Origin: an uncultured Bacteroides sp.
GTDB lineage: Bacteria > Bacteroidota > Bacteroidia > Bacteroidales > Bacteroidaceae
Length of the DNA: 5,353 nucleotides
Direction of reading: 5' to 3'
Assembly: GCA_934716785.1 (NCBI GenBank)
Contig: CAKUYM010000305.1
Coordinates: 1-5,353, forward strand
A model generated the notes under the pieces. That model searched no databases and had not been told where the DNA came from. It saw only the letters and a list, made by a program, of their open reading frames with translations. Of the stretch, positions 1 to 5,353 are shown in pieces; position 1 is the stretch's first letter; every line of letters begins with the position of its first letter. The translations under genes were made by a program, and so were the position numbers.

Positions 1-70
1 ATCTATTATATAGAATATGATGTTTAATTAAAAAAATGTGTCCATGTCAATACGAGCTCCTTAGGTGTAG

Positions 71-102
71 AAACAAAAGCCGGCAAATGATTATTGCCGG
101 CT
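71..102 (-). terminator. Intrinsic terminator on the minus strand, upstream of the SusC-like gene
   Basis: A perfect 9-bp inverted repeat (AGCCGGCAA at 78-86, TTGCCGGCT at 94-102) encloses a 7-nt loop; six of the nine pairs are G-C. On the plus strand the stem is preceded by AAACAAA (71-77) and followed by GGAAGTAAAG. The U-tract (UUUGUUU) therefore follows the hairpin only when it is read on the minus strand, which makes it a directional terminator for leftward transcription. No protein gene lies between it and the SusC-like start to supply such a transcript, so its likely client is a short RNA antisense to the susC leader. It could instead be a structural element in the plus-strand leader or a weak plus-strand terminator of an upstream gene, but it lacks the T-run expected for the latter. 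Confidence 0.65.
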
Positions 103-145
103 GGAAGTAAAGTCAAAAAACACTTTGTATGATGACCTTCAAACA
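71..145 (-). ncRNA. Candidate cis-antisense small RNA over the susC leader (DonS-like arrangement)
   Basis: This is a prediction from layout. A minus-strand terminator (71-102) lies 13-80 nt downstream, in the leftward sense, of minus-strand Bacteroides-type promoter elements (140-183). The implied RNA is roughly 60-75 nt, starting near 145 or near 133 and ending near 71. It would be fully complementary to any plus-strand leader of the SusC-like mRNA that begins upstream of it. Bacteroides fragilis is known to carry cis-encoded antisense RNAs at the 5' ends of susC homologues (DonS is the named example) that repress the PUL. No protein-coding capacity is visible. The exact 5' end, and whether the RNA is made at all, cannot be decided from sequence. 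Confidence 0.38.
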
Positions 146-156
146 TAGATACAAAG
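123..156. repeat. Perfect 8-bp inverted repeat (dyad) before the SusC-like start
   Basis: CTTTGTAT at 123-130 and ATACAAAG at 149-156 are exact reverse complements separated by 18 nt, with 26 bp between corresponding ends. The dyad ends 30 bp before the start codon. It could be a binding site for a dimeric regulator or a weak hairpin in the leader (only two G-C pairs of eight, large loop). Its arms also carry TTTG on opposite strands, so it may simply reflect two opposed promoter -7 elements: ACACTTTG at 120-127 on plus, AATCTTTG at 159-152 on minus. The match is seen directly; its function is unknown. Confidence 0.4.
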
Positions 157-183
157 ATTTTAATAACTTTCTTATAATGCAAA
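140..183 (-). promoter_or_regulatory. Candidate minus-strand promoter for the antisense RNA
   Basis: Bacteroides housekeeping promoters have a -33 TTTG and a -7 TAnnTTTG element about 19-21 nt apart. On the minus strand there is a TTTG at 183-180, then a 20-nt spacer, then AATCTTTG at 159-152, which matches five of the six fixed -7 bases. A second -7 candidate, TATGTTTG at 147-140, matches all six bases but has no TTTG at the right distance upstream. The first would start transcription near 145 and the second near 133. The -33 element sits just before the SusC-like start codon, so occupancy here could also interfere directly with susC expression. Short AT-rich motifs occur by chance, so support is moderate at best. 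Confidence 0.35.
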
Positions 184-186
184 GAT

Positions 187-3100
187 ATGAAAAATACATT
201 ATTTATCAGGAAATATTTATTAGTATTTCTTTTTTATACAGGACTTTCTGTTTTCACCTCATATGCACAGACAGTTTCTATTGCTACTCATGAAAAACGG
301 ATATCTTTAGAAACGCTTTTCCTGCAAATAGAAAAACAGAGTGATTATTTGTTTTTTTATGTCGATCGAGATGTGAAAAATATAAATGTAAATGTGAATG
401 TTGAGAATAAAGATGTGAAAGATGTTTTGAACCAAGCGTTTAAAGATACCAATCTTCAGTTTTCAATAAATGATAGACATATAAATATTTATACCAAAAA
501 TACGATTAAACAAAAAGAAGAAAAGAAAATCAGCGGAAAAGTGACTGATATATTTGGAGAACCTATTATCGGAGCAACAGTCCGGGTTAGTGGCTCGGGT
601 ATAGATAATGGAACTATCACAGATATAAATGGAGCATTTAGTTTTCCAATATCAGCTGACGATAAAGAGATTGTATGTTCTTATATTGGGTATACCACAA
701 TCAGTATTCCCTTAAGAAACAAGAATGTATTAACTATTATTCTGAAAGAAGATAACATTGCTCTTCAAGAAGTGGTGGTAACAGGATATGGGGGGACTCA
801 ACTAAGAAGTAAGGTAACAAATTCTATTGCCAATGTAGATAATGAACAGTTGGCTATCGGACTATTTTCCAATCCGGCTCAAGCACTGTCCGGTGCTATC
901 TCCGGTGTACGTGTTATTCAGTCTTCCGGCAATCCGAATGCTATCCCTTCTATCATATTACGTGGTGGTACAAATTTAGATGGAAGCGGATCGCCATTGA
1001 TTTTGGTTGACGGGCAACAGCGAGAGAGTATGGCTGATATTAATCCTGAGGATATTGAATCAATTGATGTTTTAAAGGATGCAGGAGCAACGGCTCTGTA
1101 TGGAGCCAGGGCAAATAATGGTGTGATACTTATTGCTACTAAGCGAGGAAAGCAAGGAAGGACCTCTATTAATTTGAAAGCAAAGCTTGGGCTTAACTAT
1201 TTTAATAGTCCTTATCAATTTATGAATGGAGGTGACTATCTATATTATATGAGGACAGCTATCCAACGTTCTTCACAAATCTTTCAGTCTTCTTCTGGTC
1301 AGTGGGTCGGTACTACTAACATGGCATCTTTGAAAGGAGCGGAAGCATATGGAACTGGTAATATATATTGGGCTGATGATGCCAAAACTATACCTGCAAA
1401 TGGAAATGTTGATAGTAGAGCATTCTGGAGTCCAATGATATATAGTTCTGACTTGGCATTCTTGCTTGACCAAGGTTGGAAGACTATGATTGATCCTGTA
1501 TATGGCAATCAGCTTATTTATAAAGATTGGGATATGGCAAAAGCTAATATACAAAGCCCTGCTATTTCACAGGATTATAATCTGAGTATTTCGGGAGGTA
1601 ATGACAAAGGAAACTATTATGTTGGTTTAGGGTACAACCATACGGAGGGTTTGCCACTGAATAATTTTTATAAACGTCTTTCTGCTACTTTTAATGGAGA
1701 ATATAAAATAAAGGATTGGTTGACTGCTAATACGAACTTTTCTTTGGTAAGTTCCAAATATAACGGTTTGCCCAATGGTAGGGAGAGTAATGCACGCCAA
1801 GAAGATATTTATTTTACGTCGATGTTGTCGGCACCTCCTACAATGAGAGGATATAATGCTAACGGGGAACTTCTGTTGGGGGATGATTTAGAAAATGGAA
1901 GTATGGGGGTAAACTTAGATAAATTTGTCCGCGATAATAATAGTGATAAGATAACATTTGGGCAGAGTTTGAAAGTTGATTTTCTTAAAGAACTGTCATT
2001 AAGTCTGAATGCTATATGGATGTATGATGAGGGATTTAAAGAGCATTTCAATAAAGACCATCTTACTTGGTCGGATGAATGGAATAGGGCAAGAGACTCT
2101 TCTGTAAATTATGAACGTACTCATAAACAAACTTATAATGCTATATTGACCTATAATCAGACACTTTGGAGAGATCATACCATACATTTGTTGGCAGGAA
2201 CTGAATTTTATGATGAATACACAAAGGGGATTAGTGCTGCAGGTTCAGGAGCACCGACAGATGATTTTTCCAATTTGGGATTGACTTCCACAGCAGCTAA
2301 AATGCGGGATATAGATTCTTGGCACGAGCGTTATCGCATTATGTCTTTTTTCGGACGTTTGAATTATGATTATAAAGGTAAATACTTGTTTTCCGCAACT
2401 TTGCGCAGAGATGGATATTCTATATTATTGGGAGAGAATCGTTGGGGTACTTTTCCCGGAGTATCTGCAGGTTGGCTGTTCGGACAAGAAAAGTTTATGA
2501 GGAGTTTAAAACCTGTAGTTTCATTTGCAAAATTAAGAGCGAGTTACGGTTTAAACGGCAACGTATCTAATATTAGTGGTGAAGATATAAGAAATGGGGC
2601 TTATGACTTGCAAGGTTCTTTCGTAACAAACAATTATGGCGGGGATATAGGATATTTGCTGGATAAGATCCCTAACGCTAAATTGAAGTGGGAAAAGTCT
2701 CATACATTTGAAATTGGTATAGATTTGAGCTTTTTAGAAAATAGGGTAAATACTAATTTCACGTTTTATAATCGCATCACTCAGGATAAATATGCTAATA
2801 TACCATTGCCGGGTTCTTCGGGAGTCACAAGTTTTAGAACGAATAACGGTGAAATCAGAAATCGTGGTTTTGAATTTGAATTAGGATTTAAGGTTATTCG
2901 AAGTAAAGATTTGAACTGGGACTTAAATGTAAATGGTGCATATAATAAAAATGTGATTTTGAAATTGCCCTATAACGGTTTGGAGCGTAACCGCCAAAAT
3001 TCCTATCAGGTCTATAATCCTAAAACAGGAGAGTTGATGTGGGTCGGCGGCTATCAGGAAGGACAGGAACCTGGTGTATTTTATGCTTTTCAAGCAGAAG

Positions 3101-3849
3101 GAATTTACAAAAGTTATGATGAGATTCCAGACAATTTAATTGATAAGACCAGTGGTAATAATGGTAGTAATGGATTAGTACTTTACGGACCGGATGCTTG
3201 GGCTAAATTGCCGGAATCGGAAAAAATAAAAGCAAATGGAAATGCAGCGGCTCTACCTATACAACCTGGTGATGTGAAATGGAAAGATGTGAATGGTGAC
3301 GGAGTGATCGATAATTATGACATGGTGAAGATGGGAAATCGTACTCCACATTGGACCGGAGGTATCAACACAACTCTTACCTATAAGAATTTCACACTGT
3401 ATGCCCGTATGGATTACGCTCTTGATTTCAAAATCAGTGACGGACGTTCGGCTTGGTTCATGGGAAATATGGTAGGATATTATAATACTTTGACTAAAAC
3501 AAAAGATAGTTGGAGTGAAAATAATCCCAATGGTAAATACCCAACTTATACATGGGCAGACCAACTTGAGAAGCGTAATTATGCCCGTAATTCTTCCATG
3601 TTTGTTTATAACGGTAGCTATCTTGCCTTTCGGGAAATTTCATTGGTCTATGCTTTTCCGAAAAAGTGGATTAATCAGTTGCTGATACAGAATTTCGAGT
3701 TGAGCATTACAGGACAGAATTTGGGATATCTGACTGCTGCAAAAAATGCTTTTTCACCGGAAGTATCAAATGAAATAGCAGACTTCCCCCGAAATGGCGG
3801 ATATCCATTGCCACGGACAATCGTTTTTGGAGTTAATTTAACATTTTGA
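187..3849 (+). CDS. SusC/RagA-family TonB-dependent outer-membrane transporter with N-terminal STN domain
   Basis: This complete 1220-residue protein imports glycan oligomers (or, in some relatives, peptides) across the outer membrane with TonB energy, working with the SusD-like lipoprotein encoded next. In order: a Sec signal peptide, residues 1-27, probably cut in SYA|Q; an STN domain, about 30-102; a carboxypeptidase-regulatory-like beta-sandwich, about 115-195, starting ISGKVTD; a TonB-box-like EVVVTGYG at 195-202; a plug, about 205-325, with the SusC hallmark DVLKDAGATALYGARANNGV at 294-313; then a beta-barrel to the end. Barrel hallmarks include FFGRLNYDYKGKY (721-733), LRRDGYS (739-745), NNGEIRNRGFEFE (886-898) and the EF-hand-like DVNGDGVIDNYD (1034-1045), ending FGVNLTF with a terminal Phe. 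The STN domain makes it longer than plain SusC proteins of about 1000 residues and points to control by an ECF sigma/anti-sigma pair. The start is supported by the signal peptide; there is no Shine-Dalgarno sequence, as is normal in Bacteroides. No frameshift or missing hallmark is seen. Substrate unknown. Confidence 0.96.
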   Translation: MKNTLFIRKYLLVFLFYTGLSVFTSYAQTVSIATHEKRISLETLFLQIEKQSDYLFFYVDRDVKNINVNVNVENKDVKDVLNQAFKDTNLQFSINDRHINIYTKNTIKQKEEKKISGKVTDIFGEPIIGATVRVSGSGIDNGTITDINGAFSFPISADDKEIVCSYIGYTTISIPLRNKNVLTIILKEDNIALQEVVVTGYGGTQLRSKVTNSIANVDNEQLAIGLFSNPAQALSGAISGVRVIQSSGNPNAIPSIILRGGTNLDGSGSPLILVDGQQRESMADINPEDIESIDVLKDAGATALYGARANNGVILIATKRGKQGRTSINLKAKLGLNYFNSPYQFMNGGDYLYYMRTAIQRSSQIFQSSSGQWVGTTNMASLKGAEAYGTGNIYWADDAKTIPANGNVDSRAFWSPMIYSSDLAFLLDQGWKTMIDPVYGNQLIYKDWDMAKANIQSPAISQDYNLSISGGNDKGNYYVGLGYNHTEGLPLNNFYKRLSATFNGEYKIKDWLTANTNFSLVSSKYNGLPNGRESNARQEDIYFTSMLSAPPTMRGYNANGELLLGDDLENGSMGVNLDKFVRDNNSDKITFGQSLKVDFLKELSLSLNAIWMYDEGFKEHFNKDHLTWSDEWNRARDSSVNYERTHKQTYNAILTYNQTLWRDHTIHLLAGTEFYDEYTKGISAAGSGAPTDDFSNLGLTSTAAKMRDIDSWHERYRIMSFFGRLNYDYKGKYLFSATLRRDGYSILLGENRWGTFPGVSAGWLFGQEKFMRSLKPVVSFAKLRASYGLNGNVSNISGEDIRNGAYDLQGSFVTNNYGGDIGYLLDKIPNAKLKWEKSHTFEIGIDLSFLENRVNTNFTFYNRITQDKYANIPLPGSSGVTSFRTNNGEIRNRGFEFELGFKVIRSKDLNWDLNVNGAYNKNVILKLPYNGLERNRQNSYQVYNPKTGELMWVGGYQEGQEPGVFYAFQAEGIYKSYDEIPDNLIDKTSGNNGSNGLVLYGPDAWAKLPESEKIKANGNAAALPIQPGDVKWKDVNGDGVIDNYDMVKMGNRTPHWTGGINTTLTYKNFTLYARMDYALDFKISDGRSAWFMGNMVGYYNTLTKTKDSWSENNPNGKYPTYTWADQLEKRNYARNSSMFVYNGSYLAFREISLVYAFPKKWINQLLIQNFELSITGQNLGYLTAAKNAFSPEVSNEIADFPRNGGYPLPRTIVFGVNLTF

Positions 3850-3868
3850 TCATTAAACAGATAAAATC

Positions 3869-5353
3869 ATGAAATATATACATAATTTTTCCCTACTATT
3901 AATAGTAGTTGGATTATTATCTTCTTGTGATGCTCTCGACTTATATCCGGAAGATTATTACGGCACAGAAGATTTCTGGCAGAATTCTGCACAAGTTGAA
4001 GGCTATATGATAGGATTGCATAGTAACCTACGTGATAAATATCAAACCTTTTATATACTGGGAGAAGCACGTGGCGGTACTTCCAAATCAGGAACGTCAT
4101 TTATTGGCACAAGTATCAATGAAAGTTCACCGATCAAAACAAATACATTTTCAAAACATCTTACCGGTGTATTCAATTGGGATGGGTTATATTCAAATAT
4201 TTTGAATGTAAATCTGTTTATACAAAAGGTGGAACAGGAATGTGATTTTTTGGAGCAGCATAGCAGAAGTTATTTGTTGGCACAGGCTTATGGTTTAAGA
4301 GCTTTTTATTATTTTCATTTATACAAAACATTTGGTGGGCTTCCAATAATAGAGCAGCCCCGAATAATGAAAGGAGTTACTAATGCCGAAGATTTATATT
4401 TAAAGAGGAGTTCGGCTAAAGTTACACTTGATTTTATAAAACGAGACATCGAAAAGTCTGAAGAACTTTTTGGTATAGATAATACAATGAAAAAGGAAAA
4501 AAGCATGTGGTCCAGATACGCTACTCTAATGTTGAAAACTGAGATCTACTTATGGTCTGCCAAGGTTAAAACGGAAAATCAACTTCCAGATATGAATGAT
4601 ATCCACACTGCTGAGCAAGCATTGCTCAAGGTAATCGGAAAGTTTTCCTTGTTACCGGAATTTACAGATATATTTAACTATGCATATAAAGGTAATGATG
4701 AAATTATTTTTGCAATTCGTTTTGCCGATGGAGAAAAAACGAATTGGGTCGAGAATTTTGTTTATTCGGGTTCATTAAAAGGGCAGTTTTATGATAAGGA
4801 AGGAAATGCACTGACAGATCCTTTGAGTTTGAAAGGTACAGGTCTATTGCGTCATGAGTATAAGTGGGGATTATTTTCTGCAATGGATGATGAAGATAGT
4901 AGAAAAAGAGGAACATTTCTTGATTGTTACAATGAAGATGGTTCACCGGCAGGTATAGTTCTTAAAAAATTTATGGGTATTATTAATAGCAACGGTAACC
5001 GTTCATATGGCGATGATTATGTAATGTATAGGTATGCAGATGCTTTATTGTTGATGGCTGAAATACAGAATGCTCAAGGAGGTGATGTGGCTTATTACCT
5101 AAACCAGATTAGAGAAAGGGCTTATGGAGATAACTATGTAGAACAGAGGAATGGATATAAGAATGGAAGTTATGCTGATAATGAATTGGCAATTCTGAAG
5201 GAACGTGATAAAGAATTTGTATGGGAGGGAAAGCGGTGGTTTGATTTGGTTAGATTACATGCTGAGGATGGTACCTCTTTGGCCTTTTCTGCAGAAGCTA
5301 ATTATGACGATCCTTCTCCAGTTCTTAAAAAGTCCGAAGCTTACAAACTATTG
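3869..5353 (+). CDS. SusD/RagB-family surface glycan-binding lipoprotein (3' end outside window)
   Basis: I translated this frame by hand: it stays open for 495 codons to the window edge. It begins 19 nt after the SusC-like stop, so the two are almost certainly co-transcribed. The product is a lipoprotein: a short basic/hydrophobic signal ends in the lipobox LSSC with the acylated Cys at residue 20, followed by DALD, whose early acidic residues fit export to the Bacteroidota cell surface. SusD hallmarks follow: LDLYPEDYYGTEDFW just after the Cys (from residue 23), the TPR-like stretch LRAFYYFHLYKTFGGLP (143-159), MYRYADALLLMAE (386-398) and ERDKEFVWEGKRWFDLVR (445-462). It should act as the lid of the SusC-like channel, binding substrate outside the cell. 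Family members usually run about 500-600 residues and end soon after a motif of the kind starting at SEAYKLL, so probably only some 15-30 residues are missing. There is no Shine-Dalgarno sequence before the ATG. Sugar specificity cannot be inferred. Confidence 0.95.
   Translation, partial: MKYIHNFSLLLIVVGLLSSCDALDLYPEDYYGTEDFWQNSAQVEGYMIGLHSNLRDKYQTFYILGEARGGTSKSGTSFIGTSINESSPIKTNTFSKHLTGVFNWDGLYSNILNVNLFIQKVEQECDFLEQHSRSYLLAQAYGLRAFYYFHLYKTFGGLPIIEQPRIMKGVTNAEDLYLKRSSAKVTLDFIKRDIEKSEELFGIDNTMKKEKSMWSRYATLMLKTEIYLWSAKVKTENQLPDMNDIHTAEQALLKVIGKFSLLPEFTDIFNYAYKGNDEIIFAIRFADGEKTNWVENFVYSGSLKGQFYDKEGNALTDPLSLKGTGLLRHEYKWGLFSAMDDEDSRKRGTFLDCYNEDGSPAGIVLKKFMGIINSNGNRSYGDDYVMYRYADALLLMAEIQNAQGGDVAYYLNQIRERAYGDNYVEQRNGYKNGSYADNELAILKERDKEFVWEGKRWFDLVRLHAEDGTSLAFSAEANYDDPSPVLKKSEAYKLL

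Noticed and set aside
1..27. Plus-strand open frame from the left edge ending in TAA at 25-27 (reads IYYIEYDV), possibly the tail of an upstream gene
   Set aside because: Eight residues carry no recognisable signal and any AT-rich edge gives such a tail; the upstream sequence is needed.
120..127. ACACTTTG as a plus-strand -7 element for the SusC-like gene
   Set aside because: It lacks the TA of TAnnTTTG, and the nearest upstream TTG (94-96) is 23 nt away inside the hairpin. TAACTTTC at 164-171 matches better but has no -33 element and would leave a leader under 10 nt. The susC promoter is not identified.
173..178. TATAAT resembling an E. coli -10 box just before the SusC-like ATG
   Set aside because: The Bacteroides primary sigma factor uses a different consensus, no -35 partner is evident, and a start from here would leave almost no leader.
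177..293. Short plus-strand ORF from ATG at 177 overlapping the start of the SusC-like gene in another frame
   Set aside because: It encodes about 38 residues of AT-rich, unrecognisable sequence, while the overlapping frame has a clear signal peptide and full-length family match.
379..402. Four-copy imperfect hexanucleotide repeat (AATATA, AATGTA, AATGTG, AATGTT) as a possible phase-variation tract
   Set aside because: The copies differ, the unit is a multiple of three so slippage would not shift frame, and NINVNVNV fits an ordinary beta-strand of the STN domain.
1273..4946. Minus-strand open frames of 62-103 codons inside the SusC-like and SusD-like genes
   Set aside because: They lie opposite well-supported family coding sequence, show no recognisable domains, and look like shadows of those genes.

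Overview
The window looks like part of a polysaccharide utilization locus (PUL) from a gut-type Bacteroidota, most likely Bacteroides or a close relative. The evidence is a tandem SusC-like/SusD-like gene pair, AT-rich DNA, no Shine-Dalgarno-type ribosome binding sites, and a promoter-like motif resembling the Bacteroides TTTG / TAnnTTTG consensus. The species and the glycan substrate cannot be read from the sequence.

Layout. Positions 1-186 are a non-coding leader. It holds a strong GC-rich hairpin (78-102) whose U-tract lies on the minus strand, a perfect 8-bp dyad (123-130/149-156), and minus-strand promoter-like elements (140-183). Together these suggest a short antisense RNA running leftward across the 5' leader of the SusC-like gene. 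Positions 187-3849 encode a complete 1220-residue SusC-family TonB-dependent outer-membrane transporter that carries an N-terminal STN signalling domain. After a 19-nt gap, positions 3869-5353 encode a SusD-family surface lipoprotein that is open at the right edge. It has 495 residues in the window and probably lacks only its last few dozen or fewer.

How the parts work together. The SusD-like lipoprotein is expected to sit as a lid on the SusC-like barrel at the cell surface, capture an oligosaccharide (or, less often, a peptide), and pass it through the TonB-powered channel into the periplasm. The STN domain suggests that the transporter also reports substrate to an inner-membrane FecR-type anti-sigma factor and an ECF sigma factor, which would control this operon; neither gene is inside the window. 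The candidate antisense RNA would add a second, repressive layer, as described for PUL-associated cis-antisense RNAs in Bacteroides fragilis.

The coding part is an ordinary susCD pair. The most interesting material is in the 186-bp leader. I see no evidence for a new type of system.
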